NCBI RefSeq assembly: GCF_003576645.1
Contig: NC_044920.1
Coordinates: 8,332,868-8,396,867 of the forward strand
Length of the DNA: 64,000 bases
Direction of reading: 5' to 3'
Source of the DNA: Ipomoea triloba
Lineage: Eukaryota > Streptophyta > Magnoliopsida > Solanales > Convolvulaceae
Shown in pieces: positions 1 through 11,938 of this stretch. The notes beneath the pieces were generated by a model. That model was not told the origin of the DNA and searched no databases. It was given only the letters and a program-made list of their open reading frames with translations. Positions within the stretch are counted from its first letter, which is position 1. Each line of letters begins with the position of its first letter. A program made the position numbers and the translations under genes.

Positions 1-779
1 GCTACCTGATGTGGCCACACTTAGGCACAAAGCATAACGAACATCAACCACACAAGTTTTCTCATCCAAAAATCACAAAGCTCACATTCTTAAAGCAATG
101 TCATACCAAATCAACCACATAGTTAGCTTCGTGGCCACCAATCCCCTTTCTAATCTAAGCTAGCATTAAAATAAAGAAGCAAGAAGAAGAAATGGAGGTT
201 TCAAAGAAAACAAACATTAAAGCTAAATAAACATTGAAGAGAAGAGTACCATCCATGGTGAATGGTTCCTTTACATTTTGTCTTGAAACTTCTATCCTTC
301 TAGCTTGATTTTGAATCTATTCTAAGAGAAAGGATGTTTTCCCCAAAGAGGGGAGAAAACCCTAAGGAATTTCAGATCTAAAACTATTCTATGGCTCCTC
401 CCGTTTAGGTTTTCGAAAAAGGGGTTTAAATAGGCAACCAAAAGCCAAAATTCCCGAAGTGGCCCCTGTGGCCAGACCACGCCATCACCACGCGTGGTGG
501 AGGGCGTGGACAGCTACTGGAAATGATCCACGCCCATCCACACGCGTGTTGGCCGCGTGGGAGGTTCCTTCTTTGCGGATTCTTTGCTTTTTGTTCTGTT
601 TTGGCCTTGAATCCCTTTTTGATCTGTGGAAACACTTCAAAACTTTTTCTAAAATTTGTGTTAGAAGTTTTTGATCACATTCGAGCTTAAAATGCATGAG
701 ATTGTTATAAACGGGTGGCAAAACTTCGCATTCTATCCTATTTTTGACCCTTAATATGTACTATTCTTGGTGCTTATCA
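1..779 (-). repeat. Partial Athila-like LTR, cut by the window start
   Basis: This block matches 2754-2996 plus 7384-7923 almost base for base, starting at gctacct-atgtggccacac. It ends at TTATCA, so on the minus strand it starts TGATAAG, like the other LTRs of this family. It holds the family's CG-rich palindromic block (ACGCGTG motifs, about 480-560) and a TTTAAATAG box near 424. ORFs inside it are not conserved coding. Its other end is outside the window, so whether it is a solo LTR or half of an element is unknown. Confidence 0.75.
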
Positions 780-953
780 CCTTGTATGGCACTTGCTCTT
801 TATTGTAATATTTGTGGAGGTCCCCATGATACCATGATTTTCACATCTACTTCCGCTTGTGAGCAAGTGAATGCGGTTGACTATCTAAGGGGGAATGCTT
901 ATAATCAATATAGTGCTGGAAGAAATCAAGGATGGAAACAAGGAGAATGGTGA
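780..953 (+). pseudogene. Athila-like gag fragment (zinc-knuckle region)
   Basis: The translation carries CMALALYCNICGGPHDT followed by a SEQV/EAVDYQR-like stretch. It aligns with the gag of elements A (about 41927-42030) and B (about 60800-60690). The CX2CX3HX4C knuckle is broken: the last Cys is Phe here (HDTMIF against HDTNIC). The fragment runs plus while the adjoining LTR (1-779) runs minus, so the LTR was probably inserted into, or rearranged next to, an older plus-oriented gag. It stops at a TGA at 951 and has no start of its own. Confidence 0.7.
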
Positions 954-957
954 AATA

Positions 958-2219
958 ATCAAGGGGGGGTACAACCACCAAAATTTCCAAAGTGTCTACT
1001 CAAGATAGACTTTATTCTTCCCAACTTGAATTCATCTCGAATTCCTATTCATGTTCACCTATAAAAACAATTTTAACACAAAAACACATTGTATCCAAAA
1101 ATTAGCATAAGCTAAGTAAGCATCGCTTCACCCCGTAAAATATAGGCTTGGATTTTTACATTTTCAAAACTAATATACTTTTATACTTTTCCAAAATACA
1201 TATGTGGATGTACACTTTTCAAAAATCAATTTTCGTACATTCACATGGAAAATTAATAATTATAAATCGAGAAATAACAAATCTCAATGAAATCCACTTA
1301 GAATTTGGACTAAAACCTATGTGCACACCCCAGGGGATTCCAAGCCACTAGGTAGTATATATGATCCAAGTAGCACCTGTTGCCCTTTAATACTAATTGG
1401 AAACTGGATCATAACCTATGTGATACACTCTCATGGGATTCTAAGCCCAATGACTAGTAATTAACTCAAGTGAATAGTAATTTCCTTTTACTGAACACTC
1501 ACAATATAATGGGTTCTCTAAAATTACATTATTTCTCCACAGATAAATACTTTCTCCACAAAATACAATTTTATCAAAATTATATAATTTCTTCAAATAC
1601 ACTTTCTCTAAAATATGAATATTTTCTCAAAACATAATTTCTCCATATATGATTTTTTCCAAGAATAATTTTAGTCCACAACATAGAGGTAACACAAATT
1701 TTTACCACACATAACACCAAAAATTTCCAAGCCAAGTATTACACAACACACGGGCTCGACACATTGAAACCCATTCTCGATATCTCAAGAATCACCACAC
1801 ACAATATGCAATGTACTTGTGATCACATGAACATTATAATGTACATAATTTGTAAACTACATAATTTTGATATATATAAATATCATATCATAATCTCATT
1901 CACACATCATAAAAAAATATATTTATATAATTTGGGGCAAAATAAATAAATTTTGATGAACATAAAAACTTACAACATGATGATCCATGTATCTTCCTAA
2001 ACTGCCCAACTTCCATTTCCTATCTTCATGTATGAACATTTCTTCTTCTTTCTAGCCTTGCCCCACAGAACAAAGAAACAATATATTTTTCCTTTTGAAT
2101 ATTTTCCTTCTAATCACTTCGTAGTACTTTACTAACCAAAACATATATTATGTTTCTTTCCTTTTTTTTTTCCTCTCCTCCATCCATCTGATTTCTCACT
2201 TGATGTGTATATATATACT
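958..2219. other. AT-rich stretch without genes, possibly decayed Tekay-type LTR
   Basis: No credible ORF. Short patches resemble the LTR of element C: the 'ccccgtaaaa' area near 1130 recalls 52100, and 'ttggggcaaaataaataaatttt' around 1932 recalls 55925. This suggests an old LTR of that type, but the match by eye is weak. A TA-rich run ends at 2219, next to the SINE. Confidence 0.3.
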
Positions 2220-2228
2220 ATTAGAAGT

Positions 2229-2264
2229 TGCCAAAGACCTTGTGGTCAAGTGGCATAGCTGTGG
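2229..2264 (+). mobile_element. SINE-like tRNA-derived unit, left half
   Basis: This piece (tgccaaagaccttgtggtc...) matches the start of the SINE at 17611. The A-box-like tggtcaagtgg is present. It is preceded by attagaagt (2220-2228), which recurs right after the other half (7970-7978), a 9-bp target duplication. The unit is interrupted by the solo LTR 2265-7923. Confidence 0.65.
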
Positions 2265-2978
2265 TGACATGGTTGTGAGTGGTGAGTGAATGTGGAATGG
2301 AAGGTGTTAAAACGAAGAGTCAAGACTCCCCGAGTGTCGTGTTTCTCAAGGATGACAAATTGGAACGAATATGTGTTGGCATTTAGGAGGTTGAGAAGGA
2401 AGAGTTACGGGAATAGCTAAGGATAAGGGTCATTTTGTACGAAAGTTGGAAGGTTTAAAATGGTTTTGTTTAAGAAAAGGAAAGGTGGAGATTGGGGCTC
2501 GTGGTTAACCTATGTGCTCTACTACCTAGTGGTTTTGCAAGCAAATGACTTGGATTAGACTAGGGAGTTCATGGCACTTCACCAAGTGACGTCACACTTG
2601 GACTCCCATATCCTCATTCGGTTAGGACATTTTATCAAACATCTTGTATACCACTCCTCTCGGACCTCTTCCTTTCGGACTAAGGGCAGAGATGTGGGTG
2701 AGTCAGACTCGTGAGTGGCCGCTATCGCGCACACACTCACTTTCACTGGGTTTGCTACCTAATGTGGCCACACTTAGGCACAAAGCATAATGAACATCAA
2801 CCACACAAGTTTATCATCCAACAATCACAAAGCTCACATATTTCAAGCAAAGTTATATCAAATCAACCACATAGTTTAGCTTCGGGGCCAACAATCTCCT
2901 TTCTACTCTAAGCTACCATTAAAATAAAGAAACAAGAAGAAGAAATGAAAGTTTCAAAGGAAGCAAACATTAAATCAA

Positions 2979-5381
2979 AACATTGAAGAGAATAGTTGTA
3001 ATACCCCGTATTTTATTAACATTATCCTAAGGCGTTGACATTCCTAAGTTATGATCTTCAGATATTTCAAAAGAATTTTTATAAGTGAGTATAGTTGTTA
3101 TTAAGCTGCGAACCTACGTACCGGTCACGAACCGTAAAAATTTTAGGAGCTGGTGTTCGGACCCGTTTGTCCTAGGAAATGAATTATTAGACACCATACT
3201 ATTATTCTTGAATTTCCTATTTAATTAAATCAGCTCATAGCAGCGAAAATTTATTTTGATCGTACATCGCTAAATTTCGCGGTGTACCGAACCTAGCCCA
3301 ATTTTGAGGGTTAGTCTGGAATAAATTTTTAGTTTCGGAAATTATTCTATCTGGATTATTTTCCACCAAAACTTTATCTGTTTGGACCCCAACTGATAAG
3401 GTTGGAGATATTTTATTATTTTATTATTTTTCCCTTAATCTTATCTTATAAGGGATATTTATATGTTGAGATAAGAATGAAGAAATTTCATGTCCTCATT
3501 TCCCATTCCCATTTCGTGAGAAAAGAGAGAGAGAGAGAGGGTGATCCTTTCATCTTCTTCACCATTTTCTTCCATCAATTTCCATAGCCAAAATCCTTCT
3601 CAAGTGTCAATTTTGTTCGGTAAGACTTCGATTTTATTCGGTAAAAGCTTTATATCCTTTGGTTCGCGAAATTAAACACAGAAAATTCCATTTTTGCCCT
3701 TGGCAGTGTGCTGTCCGGAATTTTTCTCTCTCTGGACCAGTTTTGGAGAAAAATTCGAAAACCATACTTATACTACTCCGATCATTATGAAAATTTTATA
3801 GGCAGGTTCTACACTTATTGAACTACATATCTGAAGAAAATCGAATCAAAATACCTTACCAAATTTTCCCAATAAATCTCGGAAGTTACTGCCAGAAATC
3901 TATCTTGATTTTTCAATTTTTCATAAGTAAGCCTATATGGACATAATCATAACATATACAAGCATATACATCCATATATTTCAACCAAACAATCAATTAT
4001 CCAATTTCAAGTGACTAAACCAACTTAAGGGATTCCTTACCTCGACCGGGTTCTAATCCTCGTAGAAGACTTTTGGAGTTGATTCCTCCAATTTCACCTT
4101 AAAATCCTAGGATCAAAATCAACACCATAACACAATATTTTAAGAAACTAAGCTTAGATTCAAGATCTAGGAANAACATTGAAGAGAATAGTTGTAATAC
4201 CCCGTATTTTATTAACATTATCCTAAGGCGTTGACATTCCTAAGTTATGATCTTCAGATATTTCAAAAGAATTTTTATAAGTGAGTATAGTTGTTATTAA
4301 GCTGCGAACCTACGTACCGGTCACGAACCGTAAAAATTTTAGGAGCTGGTGTTCGGACCCGTTTGTCCTAGGAAATGAATTATTAGACACCATACTATTA
4401 TTCTTGAATTTCCTATTTAATTAAATCAGCTCATAGCAGCGAAAATTTATTTTGATCGTACATCGCTAAATTTCGCGGTGTACCGAACCTAGCCCAATTT
4501 TGAGGGTTAGTCTGGAATAAATTTTTAGTTTCGGAAATTATTCTATCTGGATTATTTTCCACCAAAACTTTATCTGTTTGGACCCCAACTGATAAGGTTG
4601 GAGATATTTTATTATTTTATTATTTTTCCCTTAATCTTATCTTATAAGGGATATTTATATGTTGAGATAAGAATGAAGAAATTTCATGTCCTCATTTCCC
4701 ATTCCCATTTCGTGAGAAAAGAGAGAGAGAGAGAGGGTGATCCTTTCATCTTCTTCACCATTTTCTTCCATCAATTTCCATAGCCAAAATCCTTGTCAAG
4801 TGTCAATTTTGTTCGGTAAGACTTCGATTTTATTCGGTAAAAAGCTTTATATCCCTTCCTAGATCTTGAATCTAAGCTTAGTTTCTTAAAATATTGTGTT
4901 ATGGTGTTGATTTTGATCCTAGGATTTTAAGGTGAAATTGGAGGAATCAACTCCAAAAGTCTTCTACGAGGATTAGAAACCCGGTCGAGGTAAGGAATCC
5001 CTTAAGTTGGTTTAGTCACTTGAAATTGGATAATTGATTGTTTGGTTGAAATATATGGATGTATATGCTTGTATATGTTATGATTATGTCCATATAGGCT
5101 TACTTATGAAAATATTGAAAAATCAAGATAGATTTCTGGCAGTAACTTCCGAGATTTATTGCGAAAATTTGGTAAGGTATTTTGATTCGAATTTCTTCAG
5201 ATATGTAGTTCAATAAGTGTAGAACCTGCCTATAAAATTTCATAATGATCGGAGTAGTATAAGTATGGTTTTCGAATTTTTCTCCAAAACTGGTCCAGAG
5301 AGAGAAAAATTCCGGACAGCACACTGCCAAGGGCAAAAATGGAATTTTCTGTGTTTATTCGCGAACCAAAATGACCAAAAN
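2979..5381. other. Duplication plus inverted copy bounded by N: probable assembly join
   Basis: About 677 bp (2979-3655) recurs at 4175-4852 and includes the insertion's flank. 3656-4173 is the reverse complement of about 4858-5370. A lone N lies at 4174, exactly where the second copy begins, and another at 5381. Two overlapping contigs joined without removing the overlap, one ending in a foldback, would give this pattern. Confidence 0.7.
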
Positions 5382-7378
5382 GGGATTGTTGGTGTTTACT
5401 TGAGGATTTAAAATATCTCTTTGGTAAAGATACTATGGTTTAAAGGAATTTTGAGTGGTGATGATATTACGATGTTTATTAAGGAAATTGTTATATGGAA
5501 ATATTGAGATAAAAATTGTATATGGTGAATTTTGAGGAAATAGTTGTTGAACGACTTTGGATTATGGTTAGGTAATGACTTTACCTCAAGTTACGATCTA
5601 ATGGTGTTAATGCTTTCGATGACTTAATAATGATGTTATAATGTTGTTGACTTGTTGTCGATGATGGATTACAAGGTTAGTAGTTACTAATGACAATAAT
5701 TAATGCTTAAGAGTGATTAAGGTCAATTGTTGGATTATGGGTGACTAAGTATCGATTATGGATGTGTGATTTCCTTAAGTTATAATGGTGTTGATGATAG
5801 TGGAAGTTGTTGATGACGATAGTGAAAAGGACAGCTATCTATTATTAGTTAATGGTGGAACCATGATTATGGATCACCGATGATGATTGGATTGTAAGAT
5901 GGATTGAAATCCATGATAAGGAGTAAGTATTGGGAACGGATATATGTAGTGTTAGTAGAATATATATAAGTATCCGATGAGTGACCAGCTTGTGTTCAGC
6001 TGTGTTTTCTTCCAATTTGTGCTCATACTTGAGCTATGCTTGAAAAGCCTTTGGGCAAGTAAAATGTTTATGAAAACTTACGTTGAAAAACGTATGTTAT
6101 TTTGGTTGTCAAAACCTTAATTTTTTGGGGAAAATACCACTTTTTGTAAGTGTGTACTTTACATGAGAGTGATGAGAAAATGATGTTTGAAAAGCCTGCG
6201 GGCACGGAAAGTATTTTGAAAATCCTTCAGGGGCTAATGAGGTAGCCAATTTTAAGTATTGGACTCAATTGTGAAATATGTCCAAAAGAAATGATTTAAG
6301 AAAGAAAAACTGAAGGAAGGAAAATGTTTTCAAACCCTTCGTTCTAGTAAAAGTGGTGAAGGACCTTGTCTTGTAGCCTACGGGATAAAGAGCTTAAAGT
6401 GCCTTTCTCGTATGGTGGTTATGTTATTGTATGACCAGTTCATACTGTTGTGGGCGAAGTCTATTCGCCGAGTACTATATCACCCGGAAGGAAAAGGGTC
6501 TCCTGCGGGGGTGTGCACACTTAAGTATAGTAACTCTATTTTCGGGTAGGAGTCGTTCTTATGAACCTAGTGAGGCTAGCTAGGAATCATTCTAACGCTC
6601 CTATAAGTCCAGGGGATCAGTATTAGACCGGGCGATGACCACTGAACCCGAGTTGAACGATCCAAGTGGTCAATCAAAAGTGGAGAAAGAATACTCCAGA
6701 GGCTTCACACTTTCTATCTAGGACCAAGTAGATTTCGAAATATGAATGTAATTACGCTGTAGCTACGGAAAAGAGATGGCGAAAAGTGAAAATACCCAAA
6801 GGTTGTGGGTGATCTCTCTTTGAAAAGTGAAAAGTGATGAGAATTTCCTTATGAAACTAAGGAAGTTTTAAAGCTGAGAAAGAAATGATTTTGTCTTACG
6901 AGACAGGTGGATGTTGCTTCACTAAACTCTTTTTTTTTTTTATGCAAAGTCTTTATTGTTAACTTATTTGCAGGTGAAATCTCATCAATTGGGTACAAGT
7001 TACCAAAAATCTTTTATGCGTGTTTTCAAACCTTTGTCTACTTTTAAGTGACAATGGTATCCTTACTTAGCCGTCGTGCTAACTACACTTCAATGTGTTT
7101 TCTGTTAACAGATAGTATATAGGGTGGGTTCCTGTAGCCCGATGAGCTCTGAATAGGATGGAGGTTGAGTTTGGGGTCTACTCTTTGATGTAGACAGGGA
7201 TTGTTGTTAATGTTGTAAGTTTAGCCTGTGCACTTAGAGTGGAGTTTGTCAAAGAGGTGATAGAATTCACTCTAGGTGTGGCGGTAGCACCCAGTTTTCT
7301 GCTGATAAGATGTAAGCTTCCGCAGCATACGAATACTGATTTGTAATAAGTGTAAGAGTTGAAAATTGGGGTGTTACA
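2997..7378 (+). mobile_element. Solo LTR, Tekay/Del-like (D family), nested
   Basis: Starts TGTAATACCCCG and ends GGGGTGTTACA, the terminal style of Tekay-type LTRs. It is flanked by ATAGT (2992-2996 and 7379-7383), and the uninterrupted site is visible in related copies. The same family occurs at 52875-55551, with near-identical starts, the shared ccggtcacgaaccgtaaaa patch and near-identical 3' halves (6330-7378 against 54520-55551). The apparent 4.4 kb length is inflated by an internal duplication and inversion around 2979-5381. About 5382-6320 holds sequence not found in the other copy. No PBS, PPT or pol is present. Confidence 0.85.
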
Positions 7379-7928
7379 ATAGTACCATCCATGATGAATG
7401 GCTCCTTTACATCTTGTTCTTGAAACCTCAATCCTCCTATCTTGATCTTGAATCTAATGCTAATAGAAAGGAAGTTTTCCCCCAAGAGGGGAGAAAACCC
7501 TAAGAAACTTCAGATATAAAACTATCCTATGGCTGCTAGGTTTTTTTCATCTATCCGAAAAAGGGGTTTAAATAGGCAACCCAAAACCAAAATTCCCGAA
7601 GTGGCCCCTGTGGCCAGATCACGCTGGCCCACACGCGTGGTGACAGGCGTGGACAATTACTGGAATGGATCCACGCTTGTTCACACGCGTGTTGGTCGCG
7701 TGGGAGGTTCCTGCTTTGCGGCTTTGTTTGCCTTTTGCTCTGTTTTGGCTTCGAATCCCTTTTCGATCTGTGAAAACACTTCAAAACTTTTCCTAAAATT
7801 AATGTTAGAAGATTTTGATCACATCCGAGCTTAAAATGCATGAGATTGTTATAAACGGGTGGAAAAACTTTACATTTTATCCTATTTTAGACCCTTAATA
7901 TGTACTATTCTTGGTGCTTATCATGTGG

Positions 7929-7969
7929 CCTTCCCAAGTGAGAGGTCACAGGTTCGATCCCTAGTGGGG
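7929..7969 (+). mobile_element. SINE-like tRNA-derived unit, right half
   Basis: Continues the SINE after the solo LTR: cttcccaagtgagaggtcac, then the B-box ggttcgatcc. It ends at gtgggg, followed by the 9-bp duplication attagaagt (7970-7978). Joined with 2229-2264 it is a 77-nt tRNA-like unit, without the body and A-tail seen at 17611. Confidence 0.6.
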
Positions 7970-7978
7970 ATTAGAAGT

Positions 7979-8423
7979 ATTTATTTCAAATTATTTTCCA
8001 AAACTGGCCTAGAGAGAAAACAAATTCTCTCTTTATTTAAAATTGATAGAACAATTTTCTCCAAATATGAAGTCTAGAAAATGTATAAAAAATTTCATAA
8101 CAATCCAAGGATTAGAAGTATTTATTTCAAATTATTTTCCAAAACTGGTCCAAAGAGAACAAATTCTGGACAGCACAGTCTAGGGTAAAAATGTAATTTT
8201 CTTTGTTTACTCGAGGATATAAATGACCAAAAATTTTTATAGATATCAAGTACTATAAGTTTAGGTTCTACCATAAAAATTTCAAGTAAAAAGGAGTTCG
8301 AGAAGTATTTTTACCAAATTAATCTTTCGAACTGCGCCAAGCTGAAATTTTCTGGTAAGAAATGGTTAGAAATAATTTTGGCTAAAATAGAAGTTTGTAA
8401 AAAAAATGTTGGTAAAATTTTGG
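7979..8423 (+). repeat. D/T-family Tekay-like LTR fragment
   Basis: Matches the middle of the 52875-55551 LTR: 'aaaactggtccagagag', 'ggttctaccataaaaatttc' and 'actgcgccaagctgaaattt' occur in the same order as at 53960-54185. It ends in a ggagtgttata-like terminus. A patch of about 38 bp beginning attagaag at 7970 recurs at 8111, a partial tandem duplication with a 141-bp period. It abuts the dead integrase. Confidence 0.6.
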
Positions 8424-8651
8424 AGTGTTATAATAATCCCAATGCTCAATCACAACCAGTAGATGGCAACACTTGCCATAGAACAACCGGTAAGGTGTTG
8501 TACCATTGGGTGTCTTATAGGCCGTTCAAAACACCTAAAGTGCATCCTCTAACTTGTGCACCCAATCTCTTCGGTGACTAGCTACCGACTTCTCAAGAAT
8601 TGCTTCGATGTCCCGATTTGCCTTTTCAACTTGTCCACTTGATTGAGGATA

Positions 8652-9929
8652 TGATAAGTGTCAAAGACACTAATATATAAGGGTCTTTATGGGGTTAATT
8701 TATGCTCAATTGCTATCCTTTGTGGTTAATTTATGGTTGTAATTGCTTAGATGTGCTAACATGTTACAAAGCTCTATTATTTCTTGCACTTTAGTGGTTT
8801 TGAAAGGTTTTGAGCTAATGAAAGGCATATGGACTCGACCAGGAGCAACCAAGAAAGAATCACACAAACGGAGCCTGGCAAGGAAGGGTCCACGATCGTG
8901 GATTGGATCGTGGATAGAAAACAGAATGCTCCACGACCTGATCCACGATCGTGGATGGGAGCGTGGTTAGATAAGTGATGCTGTCCAAGAGCGATCCACA
9001 CTTGTGGACTAGGTCATGGATAAGGTTCAACGCGAATTTGAAAGAAGTGCATCGGAGGGAAAACTAAATAAGATAGATTTAGGATTCATTTTAGGAAAGA
9101 GTCATAGTTTAGTTTCAACTATATTTCACATTACATTCAAGAGCTTTAGACTAGGTTGCTTTCGCTCTCTAGAATAGGAGCAACTAGCTACAATTTCCAT
9201 TGATGTATCTTGGAGTTTGCAATTGAAGACTCAAATTTGGTAATCATCTCCTACTTCATTCGCATTCCATTTCCAATTGTTCTAGATTTGATCTCTTGAA
9301 TTTGCTATTCAATTTCATCATGAATTGTAGTTAGATTACCTTGGAGTTGGATTTAATGATCTAGTGATTATGCATGCTTGTCCTTCCATTGTTGAATAGA
9401 TGAGATTCTTGCAATTATGTCTTTAATGCTTTTGTGTGGATGATGTTTTTTTTTTTGAAAGATTGTGTGGATGATGTTGAGTATTGATTCTTGCTCATTG
9501 CTTGCCTGGATGAGTGAGGAGTATGAGAGAGTGGTAATGACAAGAGATTGTGCTTCCATGTAGTCTTAGCCGATTGAGGACATAAGAGTCCAAGTTCTAC
9601 ACAACTTGGTGATGGTGCCTTTGTCTCCTTTAAGTCAATACATGATTTGCATTACATCAAGTCCACCATAGCCTAATGCATGCATAAGCTCTAGTGATTG
9701 AATCCAACTTCCCGCTTTAATTGCTTTGTTAATTGTTTTTATGCTTTCCTTGCTCTCTTTCACATGTTTACACATGCTTTCCCATACACCTAGCTATCTC
9801 TTGTTGAAACTCTCCCTTTGAAAGAATTGCACTTGATTGACTCCAATTTGTCATCCTTTAAGAACGACATCTGGGAGAATCTTCATTCTCCAGCCATACA
9901 TTCCATCCACTGCTAAATACACCTTGTCA
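8652..9929 (+). mobile_element. Solo LTR, Athila-like (E/F family), copy F1
   Basis: Starts TGATAAGTGTC and ends CACCTTGTCA, 1278 bp, flanked by ggata (8647-8651) and ggatg (9930-9934). The integrase reading frame needs ggatg, so the left duplicate has one mutation. It sits inside the integrase remnant, in the opposite orientation. It carries the family's palindromic block, here in the form ccacgatcgtgg (8890-8965). Confidence 0.8.
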
Positions 9930-10183
9930 GGATGATAAGGAACTCCTCCCCGGTGCTGTATCCCTTGCTTTTGGAGAATTTTTTTCATTGGCACATTCCG
10001 GAAATGGGTCCCCAGTCACTTATGATGATCTTAGGCACTCCGAATCTAGTGAATAACTTCTTGATGAATTTGATAACACTTTGCCCATCATTTGTATTGA
10101 ATGCCTCGGCTTCAACCCATTTAGAGACATAGTCAATAGCCACTAGGATGTACCTATACCTTTTTGATTTCAGGAAAGGTCTT

Positions 10184-11530
10184 TGATAAGTGTTAAAGAT
10201 ACTACCTTTTGTGAGGTATTTTAGAGGCATATTGTGCTATAAATGGAGTCTATTGAGCCTATTACATGTTTAGAATAGCTCATTTTGATAAATGATAGGC
10301 ACAAGGACTAACTGTGGTTGCATTTTGGAAGATAGCAAAAGCTATAATTTTCAGGGCATTTCGGCAACAGTTCGGTTTTGAGCATATCTTGAGCTAGGAG
10401 TGTCCAAATGAGGTGATTCAAGTGACCTTCGAACGATAACTTAAAGGGCTACAACTTTGATAAAGACAAGAAAAGGAAAAATTAAACTGTGGCGCGTTCC
10501 ATGAACGTAGATCGCGGGTGGATCTGAGGCAAAAAGTTCCATGAACCAATCCACGAACGTGGATCAGCTTGTGGACGGGCACCAACGCGAGTTTTAAAAG
10601 AATGCTTTGGAGGAAAGGTTGTTTAAGTGGGGCTTAGATGATCGGTAGACATTTTTTAGCACTTAGAACTTAGTTTACATTCGTTTTTCATCTCTCAATT
10701 GAGAGCTTAGAGTAGATTTGTTTCTCTCTCTAAGAGAGATCGACTAGCTACAAGTGGTGTACTTTGGGAGATTCAATTGAAGGCCTTAATTTGGTAATTT
10801 ATTTCTATTTCCACTTCCATTTCGCTCCAATTGTGCTAAATTGAATTCCTTGCAATTGTTATTTAAAACTCATCATGATTTGTGGCTAGATTAACTTAGG
10901 AGTTGGATTTGATGATCTAGAATTGATACATGTTGATCCTTAATTGTTGAATTTATGACATTCTTGCTATTGTGTCTTAATTTCTTTTGTGTGGATGGTG
11001 TGATGCTTTGATCCTTTGCTCATTAATGGCTATGATGAGTGGGAAGTGTGAGAGAGTGGTTGTAGCAAGAGATTATGCCTCTACATAGTCTTACTCATCC
11101 ACATTCCCGCCCTAAGTCCGAAAGGACTAGGCCCGGAAGGATTGGTAGACAAAGTGTTTGATGAAATGCCCTAGTTGAATGAGGACTTAGGAGTCCATGT
11201 TTGACGTAACTTGGTGTTTCTGCCTTGTAATCCCTTAAGTCTAGACATGATTTCCTTGAATTGAATCCACCTTAGCCTAATGCATGCATCGTTCTAGTGA
11301 TTGAATCCAACTCCCCACTTTCATTGCTTTGTTAGTTGCTTTCATTATTGCTTTCTTGCTTCCTTATTCAAATGTCTACTCAAGCTTTCTTTGCACCCAG
11401 TTATCTCTTATTGATGAATTCTCCCTTTGAAAGCATTGTATTCGATTGATTCTACTTTGTCATCCTTAGAGAACAACACTTGAGGATTCCATCTCCGTTT
11501 ACACTTTTCCATCTCACACTAAACTGCAAA
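10184..11530 (+). mobile_element. Athila-like LTR, copy F2
   Basis: Begins TGATAAGTGTTAAAG and follows F1 along its length, including the palindromic block (gatcgcgggtgg, gaacgtggatcag; 10510-10580) and 'tgcatgca...gtgattgaatccaact' near 11280. The right end is not clear: ctgca at about 11530 is a candidate, but no matching 5-bp duplication of gtctt (10179-10183) follows. It interrupts the same integrase remnant as F1. It is probably a solo LTR with a decayed or deleted border. Confidence 0.65.
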
Positions 11531-11920
11531 TCATGAATCCCACGAAGTCCAAACCCCATATATCAAAAATCTCATGAGCTAGGATGAAATTTTGGGGCAT
11601 TTCATACCGGCTTGTGACATTTCCTACTCTTTGGCATCGATCATAATTTTGGGCATCCCTAAAGATAGACTGCTAATAGAAACTAGCCTCAAGCACTCTC
11701 CTAACAATTCGATTGGTCAAAATGAGCTATTTTGTGGCACTCTGGCATGAATGTCAAGATAATACAGTAGCACTCCTCCAACCAAAAGGTTTACAATATC
11801 GGCATACCACAGGGTCAATGTCATCCCAAATAATCTCTCCTTGGGGAAACACTCTTCAAACTCATCCTCACTATCTTGATTTTGCGGGCCAAGCCCTATC
11901 AAAAAAAATTAAATATACAT

Positions 11921-11938
11921 GTGTGTGTGTGTGTGTGT
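11921..11938. repeat. (GT)9 microsatellite
   Basis: Eighteen bases of alternating GT, followed by TATATAAAA. Confidence 0.95.

Larger units (their letters stand above)
2265..7923 (-). mobile_element. Solo LTR, Athila-like (E family), with a nested insertion
   Basis: Starts TGACATGG and ends TGCTTATCA (minus strand TGATAAG...TGTCA), flanked by the 5-bp duplication TGTGG (2260-2264 and 7924-7928). Removing the nested 2997-7378 element and one copy of its duplication leaves about 1.27 kb, the same length as the 62038-63310 and 8652-9929 LTRs. No internal region or second LTR is attached, so it is a solo LTR left by LTR-LTR recombination. It carries the ACGCGTG-rich block at about 7620-7700 and a TTTAAATAG box near 7567. 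The 'ctccccgagtgtcg' patch near 2325 is shared with the A and B LTRs. Confidence 0.85.
8424..11900 (-). pseudogene. Athila-type Ty3/gypsy integrase remnant, split by two LTRs
   Basis: Read on the minus strand from high to low coordinates, three pieces form one integrase. 11535-11890 has WYADIVN, then degraded sequence, DRCQRVGN and EIFDIWGLDFVG (zinc-binding region and start of core). 9935-10183 has YILVAIDYVSKWVEAEAF and FGVPKIIISDWG (core, with two acidic positions). 8424-8646 has SGQVEKANRDI and TAYKTPNGTTPYRLFYGK (end of core). Stops and frameshifts are scattered through all three. The gaps are filled by LTRs 8652-9929 and 10184-11530. It may derive from an autonomous partner of the A/B family, which lacks pol. 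Confidence 0.75.

Noticed and set aside
3402..4783. Two identical 61-codon ORFs (3402-3587, 4598-4783) as a duplicated gene
   Set aside because: They are the same LTR sequence present twice through the apparent assembly duplication.
10184..11530. F1 and F2 as the two LTRs of one short element
   Set aside because: The 254 bp between them is integrase coding sequence in the opposite orientation, with no PBS or PPT, and F1 has its own target duplication.
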